The notes under the pieces were generated by a model that saw nothing but the letters and a program-made list of their open reading frames with translations, was not told the origin of the DNA and ran no database searches. This document shows, piece by piece, positions 33,267-42,384 of a DNA stretch of 64,000 nucleotides; position 1 is the stretch's first letter; every line of letters begins with the position of its first letter. The DNA is from Aquabacter sp040755535 (GTDB taxonomy: Bacteria > Pseudomonadota > Alphaproteobacteria > Rhizobiales > Xanthobacteraceae): contig JBFMAV010000007.1 in NCBI GenBank assembly GCA_040755535.1, forward strand, positions 1 to 64,000, in the 5' to 3' direction. Both the position numbers and the translations under genes were made by a program.

Positions 33267-34541
33267 TCATTGCCGAAGCGGCGCGACGGCCTCGCGGTCC
33301 AGCCGGTCGAGATGAAGGCGGATATGCGCCGCCTCCGCAGGCGTGTTGGCCAGTGCGATGGCCTGGGCAAAGGCAGCGCGGGCTTCGGCCTTGCGTCCCA
33401 TTTGCTGCAGCAACGCGCCGCGCAGGCCGTGAAAATGAAAATAGCCCGACAAGCGCGCCTCCAGCGGTTCCACAATCGCCAGTGCGGCCTCGGGACCGCG
33501 CACTTTGGAGACCGCCACGGCCCGGTTCAGCCGGATGACGGGGGAGGGTTCGAACCGCTCCAGCGCGCCATACAGCAGCTCGATCTGGGTCCAGTCGGTC
33601 GCGCCGGCGGTCGGCGCGCGGGCATGAAGCGCGGCGATGGCGGCCTGGATCTGGTAGGGACCGGGCGCGCGGTGGCGCAGCGCCTTGTCGATGAGCGCAA
33701 GACCCTCGGCGATCGCCTTGCGGTCCCACATGCTGCGATCTTGCTCTTCCAGCAGGATCACCTCGCCCTCCGCGCTGAAGCGGGCGGGCAGGCGCGCATG
33801 CTGGATCAGCATGAGCGCGCACAGGCCCATGATTTCGGCCTCGGCGGGAAACAGGCGCAGCAGGAGGCGGGAGAGGCGGATCGCTTCCTCGCACAGGGGT
33901 GCGCGGGCGGCGCACTGTTCCGCGACAACCGTGTAGCCTTCATTGAAGATGAGGTAGATCACCGCCGCGACCGCCGCGAGCCGTTCGCTGCGCTCAATGG
34001 CGCCGGGCGCTTCGAACGGCACGTCGGCCGCCGCGATCCGCGCCTTCGCGCGGGTGATGCGCTGCTCCATGGCCGCCTCCGACACGAGGAAGGCACGGGC
34101 AATCTGGCGCACGGACAGCCCGCACACGATGCGCAGCGCCAGCGCCACCTGGTGGGTTGCCTGCAAGTCGGGATGGCAGCAGACGAACAGCAAGCGCAGG
34201 ATGTCGTCGCGATACTGGCTTTGGTCGAGCCGCTCCGCGAGCGGCGCCTCCACATCGCCGAGGTCGGACAGCACCGCCTCGTCGGGCAGATCCACCTGAC
34301 GCGCCCGCCGGCGCACCGTGTCCAGCGCCGCATTGCGTCCCACCAGGATCAGCCAGGCGGCGGGATCGCGCGGCGGGCCGTTGGCGGGCCAGGAAGACAA
34401 CGCCCGCAGACAGGCTTCCTGATAGGCCTCCTCAGCCGTGTCCAGATCTCGAAAATAGCGCAGCAGCGCGGCGACGGCCTTGGGGCGGGCGCCGATCAGC
34501 GCCGCATGGATCCAATCCGCAGCATTGCCGTCTGCCGTCAC
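33267..34541 (-). CDS. ECF-family RNA polymerase sigma factor with C-terminal extension (ECF42-like)
   Basis: 424 aa, more than twice a normal ECF sigma. Regions 2 and 4 occupy the first ~185 residues (DLDTAEEAYQEACLRALSSW; SVRQIARAFLVSEAAMEQRI). The remainder is a helical TPR-like domain (IYLIFNEGYTV, LYGALERFEPSPVIRLNRAV, FHFHGLRGALLQQMGRKAEA). This architecture, paired with a DGPF-domain protein whose gene overlaps the start by 4 nt, matches ECF42. No anti-sigma factor is present. The C-terminal extension is thought to control activity. The target genes are unknown, and the DGPF gene itself is a frequent target. Confidence 0.85.
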   Translation of the reverse strand: MTADGNAADWIHAALIGARPKAVAALLRYFRDLDTAEEAYQEACLRALSSWPANGPPRDPAAWLILVGRNAALDTVRRRARQVDLPDEAVLSDLGDVEAPLAERLDQSQYRDDILRLLFVCCHPDLQATHQVALALRIVCGLSVRQIARAFLVSEAAMEQRITRAKARIAAADVPFEAPGAIERSERLAAVAAVIYLIFNEGYTVVAEQCAARAPLCEEAIRLSRLLLRLFPAEAEIMGLCALMLIQHARLPARFSAEGEVILLEEQDRSMWDRKAIAEGLALIDKALRHRAPGPYQIQAAIAALHARAPTAGATDWTQIELLYGALERFEPSPVIRLNRAVAVSKVRGPEAALAIVEPLEARLSGYFHFHGLRGALLQQMGRKAEARAAFAQAIALANTPAEAAHIRLHLDRLDREAVAPLRQ

Positions 34542-34924
34542 GGCGCGCCTCCAGACAGGCTCGGCGTGCCGGGGAAGAACACGCCGACGGGGCGGATTTC
34601 ATAGGACCCGCCGGGATTGGCGCCTCCCAATTCGCGGGCGATGGCGAGCGCCTCCTCCAGGTCAACGCAGTCGATGATGTAGAAGCCGAGCAATTGCTCC
34701 TTGGTCTCGGCAAACGGCCCGTCCAGCACGACGGGTGGCTCGCTGTGCTTGCGCAGCGTGGTGGCGGCGGAGGTGGGCAGCAGGCGCGCGACCGGCCCGA
34801 GCTTGCCCTCCCGCGCCAGCCGATCCTGCACAACGCCGAGGCGCGCCATGACCGCGTCGTCTTCCTCCTTGGACCAGGCGCAGACCACATCTTCGGAATG
34901 ATAGCAGAGGATCGCATATTGCAC
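34538..34924 (-). CDS. YciI/DGPF domain protein, partner of the ECF sigma factor
   Basis: 128-aa protein of the YCII-related family. It shows the name-giving DGPF in VVLDGPFAETKEQLLGFYII and begins VQYAILCYHSEDVV. GTG at 34924 with GGAG upstream is the start I chose. A longer frame to 35104 has no homologous character. It sits directly ahead of the ECF42-like sigma gene and overlaps it by 4 nt. The function is unknown. The family has a ferredoxin-like dimeric fold. Confidence 0.83.
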   Translation of the reverse strand: MQYAILCYHSEDVVCAWSKEEDDAVMARLGVVQDRLAREGKLGPVARLLPTSAATTLRKHSEPPVVLDGPFAETKEQLLGFYIIDCVDLEEALAIARELGGANPGGSYEIRPVGVFFPGTPSLSGGAP

Positions 34925-35163
34925 GGCGGAGCTCCTTCCCTGCGAGGACGTGGGGAGCACCGCCGTTCCGACAGTGCCGGTGGCGTTTTGAGCGACCCCG
35001 CATCCGCGAGGCCAGTCTAGACCAGCCCTCCAGACGCTTGAATCGTCACGTGCCCATCGCGGCGATGGTCGCCCGATTTTTGCGCGGGCATGACTCACGG
35101 GCATGTGTTGTGCTGGTCACATCGTCCCCCTAGAACGTAACAAGACGCGAGGGCGGGCATTCC

Positions 35164-35177
35164 TTGATCCAGATCAA
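35164..35177. promoter_or_regulatory. FNR/FixK-type box upstream of dctA
   Basis: TTGATCCAGATCAA is a perfect match to the TTGAT-N4-ATCAA consensus and also fits rhizobial FixK boxes. Its centre is 48 bp upstream of the dctA start codon. If used as an activator at -41.5, the transcript would start only about 7 nt before the ATG. It may instead act from another position or as a repressor site. Confidence 0.6.
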
Positions 35178-35218
35178 GGCGAGCCCTTGCCTGGGGTGCA
35201 TCGGCAGGGGGGAAGGCG

Positions 35219-36508
35219 ATGCGTCGCCCATTTTATAAAATCCTGTATGTCCAGGTGCTGATGGCGGTCGCCGCTGGAGTGCTGTTGGGCTATTTCTTCC
35301 CCCATGCGGGCGAGGCGATGAAGCCGTTCGGCGATGGATTCATCAAGCTCGTCAAGATGATCATCGCCCCCGTGGTCTTCTGCACGGTGGTCGTCGGCAT
35401 CGCCAATATGGGCGACGTGAAGAAAGTGGGCCGCGTCGGCGGCAAGGCGCTGCTCTATTTCGAGTCGGTCTCGACCCTCGCTTTGGTGATCGGACTGCTG
35501 GTGGGCAAGATCGTCCAGCCGGGGGCCGGCTTCAATGTCGATGTCAGCACGCTTGATCCCAAAAGCATCGCCACCTTCACGTCGCAGGCGCACCACGCGT
35601 CATTCGTGGATTTCCTGCTGCACATCATCCCCGACACGCTGGTGGGCGCGCTGGCGGGAGGGGACATCCTCCAGGTTCTGTTCATCGCCATCCTGACCGG
35701 CTTCGCCTTGAGCGCCATGGGCAGCGCGGGCGTTCCGATCCTCAACGCCATCAAGGCGGCCGAGCAGCTGATCTTCACCATCGTCGGCATCGTCATGCGC
35801 GCGGCCCCCGTCGGGGCATTCGGCGCCATGGCATTCACCATCGGCGCCTATGGGCTCGCCTCCATCGCCAATCTGCTGGAACTGGTGGCGACCTTCTATG
35901 CGACCGCTCTACTGTTCGTGCTGCTGGTGCTCGGGCTCATTGCCCGCATTGTCGGCTTCAACATTCTGAAACTGCTGCGCTATATCCGTGAAGAATTGCT
36001 CATCGTGCTCGGCACCTCCTCCTCGGAGAGCGCGCTGCCCGCCTTGATGCGCAAGCTGGAGCAGGCCGGCGCGCCCAAGGGCGTGGTCTCGCTCGTCGTG
36101 CCCACCGGCTATTCCTTCAATCTCGACGGCACAAATATCTACATGACGCTGGCGACCCTGTTCATCGCCCAGGCCACAAACACGCACCTCACCCTTGAGC
36201 ACGAACTGATGATCCTGGCGGTCGCCATGCTCACCTCCAAGGGTGCCGCGGCGGTGGCGGGGGGCGGCTTCATCACGCTCGCCGCCACGCTGGAAGTGGT
36301 GCCGGAAATCCCCGTCGTGGGCATGGCGCTGATCCTCGGCGTGGATCGCTTCATGTCGGAATGCCGCTCGCTCACCAATTTCGTCGGCAATGCGGTGGCG
36401 ACCTTCGTGGTCGCCCGCTGGGAAGGGGAACTGGATGTCGCGCGGCTGAATGCCGTGCTCGACGGCGCGGAGGAAGAGAGCGGTGCGCGACACGCCCCCG
36501 CCGCCTGA
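35219..36508 (+). CDS. dctA: C4-dicarboxylate:cation symporter, DctA family
   Basis: 429-aa member of the dicarboxylate/amino acid:cation symporter family. It has eight membrane helices plus re-entrant loops. The serine-rich loop TSSSESALP, substrate motif NLDGTNIYMT and VDRFMSECRSLTNFVGNAVAT match DctA. It should import succinate, fumarate and malate with protons or sodium. GGGGAAGG precedes the ATG. There is an FNR/FixK-like box upstream. No dctBD two-component pair is adjacent, unlike classical rhizobial dct loci. Confidence 0.88.
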   Translation: MRRPFYKILYVQVLMAVAAGVLLGYFFPHAGEAMKPFGDGFIKLVKMIIAPVVFCTVVVGIANMGDVKKVGRVGGKALLYFESVSTLALVIGLLVGKIVQPGAGFNVDVSTLDPKSIATFTSQAHHASFVDFLLHIIPDTLVGALAGGDILQVLFIAILTGFALSAMGSAGVPILNAIKAAEQLIFTIVGIVMRAAPVGAFGAMAFTIGAYGLASIANLLELVATFYATALLFVLLVLGLIARIVGFNILKLLRYIREELLIVLGTSSSESALPALMRKLEQAGAPKGVVSLVVPTGYSFNLDGTNIYMTLATLFIAQATNTHLTLEHELMILAVAMLTSKGAAAVAGGGFITLAATLEVVPEIPVVGMALILGVDRFMSECRSLTNFVGNAVATFVVARWEGELDVARLNAVLDGAEEESGARHAPAA

Positions 36509-36512
36509 GGCG

Positions 36513-37820
36513 ATGCCTGCGCTCTCCTGCCGGGCCTCCTTGCTGCGGACATCGCTTCTGCGCCATCTCTATGTGCAGGTGCTGGTCGCGGCGCTGCTGG
36601 GCGTTGCGGTCGGCGCGCTCTGGCCGGCGTTCGGCGCCGCGCTCGAACCGATCGGCCAGGCCTTCGTCAAGCTGGTAAGGCTGATCATCAATCCGCTGGT
36701 CTTCTGTACCCTGGTGCTCGGCATTTCCGGCATGCACGGCGCGGCGGCCGGGCGCATCGGCGGTCGGGCCATGGTCTATTTCGAGATCATGTCCACCCTC
36801 GCTTTGCTGGTGGGACTGGCGGTCGCGCTCCTGGTGAAGCCGGGCGCGGGCTTCGAGGTGACGCCCGGCATGCTGGATGCCGGCGCGGTCGCGCCCTATG
36901 CGCAGGCGCATGCGCCCCACACCCTGGAGGGCTTTCTGCTGAACATCATTCCGCAGACGGTCCTGTCCGCCTTCACCGGCGGGGACATCGTACAGGTGCT
37001 ATTCGTTTCGCTGCTGGCCGGCGTCGCCTTGAGCTCCATGGGCACGGCGGGCGAACCCATCATTCGCGCCCTGCGGCGGGTGGAGCAACTGGTGTTTTCG
37101 TTCGCCGGCATCCTGCTGCGGGTGGCGCCGCTGGGCGCGTTCGGCGCCATGGCCTTCGTCATCGGGAAGTTCGGCGTCCGGGCGGTGGAAAATCTCGGCC
37201 TGCTGATCCTCACCCTCTATATCACCGAGCTGGTGTTCGTGTTGGTGGTTCTGGGGAGCGTCGCGCGGCTGTGCGGCTTCAGCATTCTCAAGCTGCTGCG
37301 CTACATCAAGGATGAGCTTCTCATCGTGCTCGGCACGTCCTCGGCGGAAACCGGCATTCCGACGCTGATGCCGAAGCTGGAACGGGCGGGCGCGCCCAAG
37401 GCGGTGGTGGGCCTCGTGGTGCCGGGTGGCTACGCCTTCAATGCCGACGGCACGAACATCTATCTGACCCTCTCGATCCTCTTCATCTGCCAGGCGACCG
37501 GAACCGAACTGAGCTTCGGGCAGCTTGCCACTGTGCTGGTCGTGGCCATGCTGACCTCGAAGGGGGCAGGGGGCATCACGGGGTCGAGCTTCGTGGCGCT
37601 CATCTCCACCTTGACGGTGGTCCATGAGGTTCCGCTCGCCGGGGCCGCCTTGATCCTTGGCGTCGATCGCTTCCTGAGCGAGGCGCGCTCGGTCACCAAT
37701 GTCATCGGTAATACCGTGGCGACGCTTGCGGTGGCCAAATGGGAGGGCGTCCTGGACATGGAGGCCTTGCACGCGTGCCTGGACTCACCCGCCGCCCCGC
37801 CCGAGCCGGCGCTCGCCTGA
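36513..37820 (+). CDS. second dicarboxylate/amino acid:cation symporter, DctA paralogue
   Basis: 435 aa, a clear tandem paralogue of the preceding gene, starting 4 bp after its stop. Differences fall in the transport core. The serine loop reads TSSAETGIP instead of TSSSESALP, and the binding motif reads NADGTNIYLT where DctA has NLDGTNIYMT. The substrate range may therefore differ. I chose the ATG at 36513. A GTG at 36483 inside the previous gene has GGAGGAAGAG upstream and would add ten residues. Both carriers are probably co-transcribed. Confidence 0.82.
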   Translation: MPALSCRASLLRTSLLRHLYVQVLVAALLGVAVGALWPAFGAALEPIGQAFVKLVRLIINPLVFCTLVLGISGMHGAAAGRIGGRAMVYFEIMSTLALLVGLAVALLVKPGAGFEVTPGMLDAGAVAPYAQAHAPHTLEGFLLNIIPQTVLSAFTGGDIVQVLFVSLLAGVALSSMGTAGEPIIRALRRVEQLVFSFAGILLRVAPLGAFGAMAFVIGKFGVRAVENLGLLILTLYITELVFVLVVLGSVARLCGFSILKLLRYIKDELLIVLGTSSAETGIPTLMPKLERAGAPKAVVGLVVPGGYAFNADGTNIYLTLSILFICQATGTELSFGQLATVLVVAMLTSKGAGGITGSSFVALISTLTVVHEVPLAGAALILGVDRFLSEARSVTNVIGNTVATLAVAKWEGVLDMEALHACLDSPAAPPEPALA

Positions 37821-37829
37821 GAGCTGTCT

Positions 37830-38312
37830 TCAGCCTTTGGTCCAGCGCAGCGCGGCGTCGGTATCGCTGTCCTTGGCCGCCACCCAGTCGCCGCCGCCCG
37901 CGCGCTCCTCCTTCTTCCAGAAGGGGGCGTTGGTCTTCAGCCAGTCCATGAGGAAGCTCGCCGCCGCGAACGCCGCATCGCGATGGGCGGAGGAGGTGAC
38001 GACGAGCACGATCTGCTCGCCGGGCACGATGCGGCCATGGCGGTGGATGATGCGTGCGCCAAGGAGTGGCCAGCGTGTCCGCGCCTCGTCCATCAGGCGC
38101 TCCATCTCCGCTTCCGCCATGCCGGGATAATGTTCGAGCACCAGCGCGGCGAGGGCGCCATCGATGCCGGTTTCGCTCTTGTCGGCGCGGCAATAGCCCG
38201 TAAAGGACACGACCGCGCCCACATCGCCCGTGCCCGACATGGCGGCGATCTCATCGGCAATGTCGAACGGATCTGCCTGAACCCGGACGTCGAATGCGCG
38301 CACGCGGTTCAC
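37830..38312 (-). CDS. moaE: molybdopterin synthase catalytic subunit
   Basis: 160-aa MoaE, which transfers sulfur from MoaD thiocarboxylate to precursor Z to make molybdopterin. The active-site lysines lie in DWLKTNAPFWKKEE, and RHGRIVPGEQIVLVVTSSAHR is conserved. It starts with GTG overlapping the moaD stop (GTGA). Order pgsA-moaD-moaE after uvrC is conserved in Hyphomicrobiales. Confidence 0.92.
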   Translation of the reverse strand: MNRVRAFDVRVQADPFDIADEIAAMSGTGDVGAVVSFTGYCRADKSETGIDGALAALVLEHYPGMAEAEMERLMDEARTRWPLLGARIIHRHGRIVPGEQIVLVVTSSAHRDAAFAAASFLMDWLKTNAPFWKKEERAGGGDWVAAKDSDTDAALRWTKG

Positions 38313-38560
38313 CCTCCGGTCATGGGCGGGAAAAACGCCACTTCGCGCACGCCGGCGATGGCGGCGTCCGGCTTGGCATGGCGATGGTCCAGCGCGGCGC
38401 GGACCACGGCGGGATTCTCAAAAGCGTGGGCATGGCCCGCACTGAGGGTCGCGAGCCAGCGGGCAAGATCGGCGATGGTGCGCACCTCTTCGGGCGGAGA
38501 GACATTCTCCTCCCCATGGCCCACGCGCTCCCTCAGCCACGCGAAATAGAGCACCTTCAT
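38309..38560 (-). CDS. moaD: molybdopterin synthase sulfur carrier subunit
   Basis: 83-aa ubiquitin-like MoaD. It begins MKVLYFAWLRERVG and ends in the diagnostic Gly-Gly (FFPPMTGG) that is activated to a thiocarboxylate. It starts immediately after the pgsA stop and overlaps moaE by 4 nt. The pair forms the molybdopterin synthase heterotetramer. Confidence 0.92.
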   Translation of the reverse strand: MKVLYFAWLRERVGHGEENVSPPEEVRTIADLARWLATLSAGHAHAFENPAVVRAALDHRHAKPDAAIAGVREVAFFPPMTGG

Positions 38561-39196
38561 TCAGGGCTCCTCCACCAGATGCCGGGCGCCGGCGCGAAAA
38601 TAGTCGAAACCGGTATAGAGCGTGAGGACTGCGGACACCCACAGCAGCAACAAGCCCAGCAATGTGAGGCCCGGCAAAATCTGGTCGCCGGCGGGGCCGG
38701 CCAGCAGAAAGCCCACCGCGACAAGCTGGAGCGTGGTCTTCCATTTCGCGAGCCGGGAGACGGGCACGCTCACCCGCAGTTCCGCCAGGAATTCCCGCAG
38801 GCCCGACACGAGGATCTCGCGACACAGGATGACCACCGCCGCCCAGAGCGACCACCCCCGGATGGTGCCGTCCGAGGCCAGCATCAGCAGGCTGGTGGAA
38901 ACCAGAAGCTTATCGGCGATGGGGTCGAGCATGCGGCCGATGGCCGACTGCTGGGAGAGGGCACGGGCGAGATAGCCGTCGAAGAAGTCAGTTACCGCCG
39001 CCGCGATGAACAGGCCGAGCGCCACCCAGCGCAGCCAGATGCCGCCATGCAGGATATCGGCCCAGAACAGGCAGGCGGCCACCAGCGGCACCGCGGCACA
39101 CCGCGAATAGGTCAGGATATTCGGCAGCGAAAAGGCATGGCTGCGCCCGGAACGGGGCGGCGAGGCGGGTTGCGTCGTGGCTTCGGCCATGTCCAT
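38561..39196 (-). CDS. pgsA: CDP-diacylglycerol--glycerol-3-phosphate 3-phosphatidyltransferase
   Basis: 211-aa integral membrane enzyme making phosphatidylglycerol-phosphate, the first committed step to phosphatidylglycerol and cardiolipin. The CDP-alcohol phosphotransferase motif is visible as TDFFDGYLARALSQQSAIGR followed by MLDPIADK. Several membrane helices surround it. I placed the start at the ATG at 39196 (MDMAEATTQ). The frame is open to 39280 but that part is basic and low complexity. It sits between uvrC and moaD, all on the minus strand. Confidence 0.9.
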   Translation of the reverse strand: MDMAEATTQPASPPRSGRSHAFSLPNILTYSRCAAVPLVAACLFWADILHGGIWLRWVALGLFIAAAVTDFFDGYLARALSQQSAIGRMLDPIADKLLVSTSLLMLASDGTIRGWSLWAAVVILCREILVSGLREFLAELRVSVPVSRLAKWKTTLQLVAVGFLLAGPAGDQILPGLTLLGLLLLWVSAVLTLYTGFDYFRAGARHLVEEP

Positions 39197-39293
39197 TCGG
39201 TCTGTTTTTCGGCTGCCGGCGGAGCAGCGAGAGGAGGATGCTCGCAGAAGCGGGCGCGGTCGAGGCGGCTGAGCCAGCATGCCCCGATTTCAT

Positions 39294-41324
39294 TCACCGG
39301 GGCGAGGGCTCATGGAAATAACCGTAGATGGCCAGTGCCGTCGAGGCATTGATTCCATCCACCTGTTCAAGATCGGCCAGCGAGGCACGCTCGATCGCCT
39401 TCAAAGTCCCGAAATGCCTGAGCAAAGCGCGTTTGCGGGCGGGTCCGACGCCGGGAATCGCCTGTAGCCCCGCCTCGCTGATGGCCTTCTTGCGCCGCGC
39501 GCGATGCGAACCGATGGCGAAGCGGTGTGCCTCGTCGCGCAGACGCTGAATAAAATAGAGCACCGGGTCTCGCGGTTCCATGCGGAATGCTGGGCGACCG
39601 GGAATATGGAACATTTCTCGTCCCGCCTCCCGATCAAGTCCCTTGGCCACGCCGACCATCGGGACCTGCGTAACGCCCAATTCACGGGCCACCTCCAACG
39701 CCGCGTTCAACTGGCCCTGGCCGCCGTCGATCAGCACCAGATCCGGCCAGACGCCGCTCTCGTCGGGCGCACCGTCGGCCGCGCTGTCGGTCGCGCCTGC
39801 GGCGGGGCCTGCGGGGCGGGGGGCCTCCTTGAGAAGGCGGGAGAAGCGGCGATGCAGCACCTCGCGCATCATGCCGTAGTCGTCGCCGGGGGTGAGATCC
39901 GCCGACTTGATGTTGAACTTGCGGTACTGGTTTTTCCGGAAGCCCTCCGGCCCGGCCACGATCATGCCGCCCACGGCATTGCTGCCCATGATGTGCGAAT
40001 TGTCATAGACCTCGATCCGGCGGGGCGGGGCCGGCAGGCCGAAAGCTGCGGCGAGGCCTTCGAGCAGGCGCGTCTGGGTGGCGGTTTCCGCGAGCTTGCG
40101 GCCGAGCGCCTCGCGCGCATTCTGCATGGCGTGGTCCACCAGATCGCGCTTTTCACCCCGCTGGGGCACGCTGATCTCGACCTTGCCCGTGCGCGCGGAC
40201 AGGGCCTCGGCCAGCAGGCCTTGGTCCTCCACCGCATGGCTCAGCAGGATCAGGCGGGGGCAGGGCTTGTCCTCGTAGAATTGCGAGAGAAAAGCGCCGA
40301 GCACCTCTGCTTCACTCAGGGAGCGATCCGCGCGCGGAAAATAAGCGCGGTTGCCCCAATTCTGCCCGGTGCGGAAAAAGAACACCTCGATGCAGGTGGC
40401 GCCGCCCTCCTGGTGGCAGGCGAACACGTCCGCCTCCTCCACGGACCGGGGATTGATGCCCTGGCTGCCTTGAACGGCCGAGAGCGCGGCGAGGCGGTCA
40501 CGCAGGCGCGCGGCGCGCTCGAATTCCAGCGCCTCGGAGGCGGCTTCCATGTCGCGGGCCAATTCCTCCTTCACCGCGCGCGAGCGCCCGGAGAGGAAGG
40601 CTCGGGCCTCGCGGACCAGTTCGCGATAGTCGGTCTCGCTCACTTCCCCGGTGCAGGGGCCGGAGCACCTCTTGATCTGGAACAGAAGGCAGGGGCGGGA
40701 GCGATTCTCATAATAGCTGTCCGAGCAGGAGCGCAGCAGGAAGGCGCGTTGAAGCGCGTTGATCGTGCGGTCCACCGCCCAGACGCTGGCGAACGGGCCA
40801 TAATAATCGCCCGGACGGCTGCGCGAGCCGCGGTGCTTGGCGATCTGGGGCGCCACATGGTCGGCGGTGATGAGGATATAAGGAAAGGACTTGTCGTCGC
40901 GCAGCAGCACATTGAAGCGCGGCTTCAGCTGCTTGATGAGATTGGCTTCCAGAAGCAGGGCTTCCGGCTCTGTGCGCGTGGAGACGAATTCCATCGCCGT
41001 GGTTGCGGCGATCATGCGGGCGATGCGGTTGGTGTGCCCGATGGGGCGGGTATAGCTGAGCACGCGCTTCTTGATGCTCTTCGCCTTGCCGACATAGAGG
41101 ACCGTCCCGTCGGCCGCGATCATGCGGTAGACACCTGGTCCCTGGGGCGCGTGCTTGGCGGCGCGGGCGATCGCGGCCCGCCCGACCGCGAGCGGACCTT
41201 CCTCGACCACCGCCTCTTCGTCCGATTCGAAGGGCAGGCTCGCCTCTTCCTCGATCTCGGACAGGTCCGGAGCGGGCGCATCGACATCAAAGGGGGGCGG
41301 AAGCTGGGGGGTGCGGGCACTCAT
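39294..41324 (-). CDS. uvrC: excinuclease ABC subunit C
   Basis: 676-aa nucleotide-excision-repair nuclease making both incisions around UvrAB-bound damage. An N-terminal GIY-YIG nuclease domain (PGVYRMIAADGTVLYVGKAK near residue 62) is followed by a UVR domain in the middle, a UvrC RNase H-like domain (IEVYDNSHIMGSNAVGGMIV, LVLIDGGQGQLNAALEV) and C-terminal helix-hairpin-helix motifs (IPGVGPARKRALLRHFG). An acidic ~50-residue N-terminal extension precedes the nuclease. The ATG at 41324 is the chosen start. GTG at 41366 is possible. Confidence 0.92.
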   Translation of the reverse strand: MSARTPQLPPPFDVDAPAPDLSEIEEEASLPFESDEEAVVEEGPLAVGRAAIARAAKHAPQGPGVYRMIAADGTVLYVGKAKSIKKRVLSYTRPIGHTNRIARMIAATTAMEFVSTRTEPEALLLEANLIKQLKPRFNVLLRDDKSFPYILITADHVAPQIAKHRGSRSRPGDYYGPFASVWAVDRTINALQRAFLLRSCSDSYYENRSRPCLLFQIKRCSGPCTGEVSETDYRELVREARAFLSGRSRAVKEELARDMEAASEALEFERAARLRDRLAALSAVQGSQGINPRSVEEADVFACHQEGGATCIEVFFFRTGQNWGNRAYFPRADRSLSEAEVLGAFLSQFYEDKPCPRLILLSHAVEDQGLLAEALSARTGKVEISVPQRGEKRDLVDHAMQNAREALGRKLAETATQTRLLEGLAAAFGLPAPPRRIEVYDNSHIMGSNAVGGMIVAGPEGFRKNQYRKFNIKSADLTPGDDYGMMREVLHRRFSRLLKEAPRPAGPAAGATDSAADGAPDESGVWPDLVLIDGGQGQLNAALEVARELGVTQVPMVGVAKGLDREAGREMFHIPGRPAFRMEPRDPVLYFIQRLRDEAHRFAIGSHRARRKKAISEAGLQAIPGVGPARKRALLRHFGTLKAIERASLADLEQVDGINASTALAIYGYFHEPSPR

Positions 41325-41567
41325 GCCCCAGAAGTAAGGCGTCGGCCCGGGAAGGACCAGAGCCACGGGGCGGAACCCACGCCCGCCGCGCCCGCGCGCG
41401 CTTTAATCGCCTGTTTACGCAATCATCTAACTCCGCATTCACCACGATCCAAAGCTGGGTGCGCTGCATTCGGCAGCGGGGCGGCGCAGCCAGATTTCGT
41501 TTGCCATTTCGGCCTAACCCTGACGGCAGGTCGCGCGGCCAAGGCCGCTGGCTGAAAGGAGTTGACG

Positions 41568-42176
41568 ATGAAACACCGTCTCGTGGCGGGCTTGGCGGCG
41601 TTGGGGACGCTGGCGATTCCCGCCGCCGCCGCCGACATGAACGGCGGCTACGGCTCTGGCTATGCACAGCCGGCCGCGCCCATGTCTTGGACCGGCTTCT
41701 ATGTCGGCGCCAATGCCGGATACAGCTGGGGCACTGCGGGCGCTTACTCGCCGGGCGGTTTCCTGGGCGGCCTTCAGGCCGGATACAATTGGCAGTTCGC
41801 GGGCTCAGCCTTCGTCGCCGGCCTGGAGACCGATCTCGCCTGGACCGGAATCAACGAAGGTCCTTACAGCGTCAGCTACATTGGTACCGTTCGCGCGCGC
41901 CTGGGTTTCGCGTTCGAACGCTTCCTTGCGTATGGAACGGCGGGCCTCGCCTATGGTGCAGGGCAGTATGAAATCGCAGGGTTGAGCAATGACCAGACCC
42001 ACACCGGATGGACCCTGGGCCTAGGTGGCGAGTTCGCCTTGGACCGGAACTGGAGTGCCCGTGCAGAATATCTGTATGTTGATCTTGGTAGTTCCACATA
42101 CAATTCTTTAACCGGTCCCGCCTCCCTGGGGTTCGATGGAAACATCATCAGAGGAGGTGTGAACTATCGTTTCTGA
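41568..42176 (+). CDS. Omp31-like outer membrane beta-barrel protein (first of three)
   Basis: 202-aa exported protein. The signal peptide (MKHRLVAGLAALGTLAIPAAA, cleaved near residue 22) precedes an eight-stranded porin-like barrel with the family opening SWTGFYVGANAGYSWG and a C-terminal VNYRF ending in Phe, the BamA recognition residue. AAAGGAG precedes the ATG. It shares the SWTGFY start and aromatic terminus with the next two genes, so these are tandem paralogues. Related proteins are called outer membrane immunogenic proteins. Confidence 0.85.
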   Translation: MKHRLVAGLAALGTLAIPAAAADMNGGYGSGYAQPAAPMSWTGFYVGANAGYSWGTAGAYSPGGFLGGLQAGYNWQFAGSAFVAGLETDLAWTGINEGPYSVSYIGTVRARLGFAFERFLAYGTAGLAYGAGQYEIAGLSNDQTHTGWTLGLGGEFALDRNWSARAEYLYVDLGSSTYNSLTGPASLGFDGNIIRGGVNYRF

Positions 42177-42235
42177 ACCATTAACGCTGATAACGTCAGT
42201 GAAAGTGCCTGTCTGCGAACGATTTGTGACCGGTC

Positions 42236-42262
42236 TTGAACGCTTTTGTGTTCACATATAGG
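42236..42262 (+). promoter_or_regulatory. candidate promoter of the second barrel gene
   Basis: TTGAAC (42236-42241) and TATAGG (42257-42262) are separated by 15 bp in an AT-rich stretch, giving a leader of roughly 115 nt before the start at 42385. The spacing is shorter than ideal, so this is tentative. Confidence 0.3.
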
Positions 42263-42384
42263 CTGTTAACCACATTCCCGCCGTGTTTTCTTAGGGGGGG
42301 TGTTGCAGCAGGGTGACAGACGACCAAGCCGGCGCGGTGTATATCCGCTCCATCGTGTTTCGTATCTCAACGAAGGGTGTATCC

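Noticed and set aside
39504..41555. 683-codon open frame on the plus strand
   Set aside because: It is antisense to uvrC. No signature is present, while uvrC has all expected domains.
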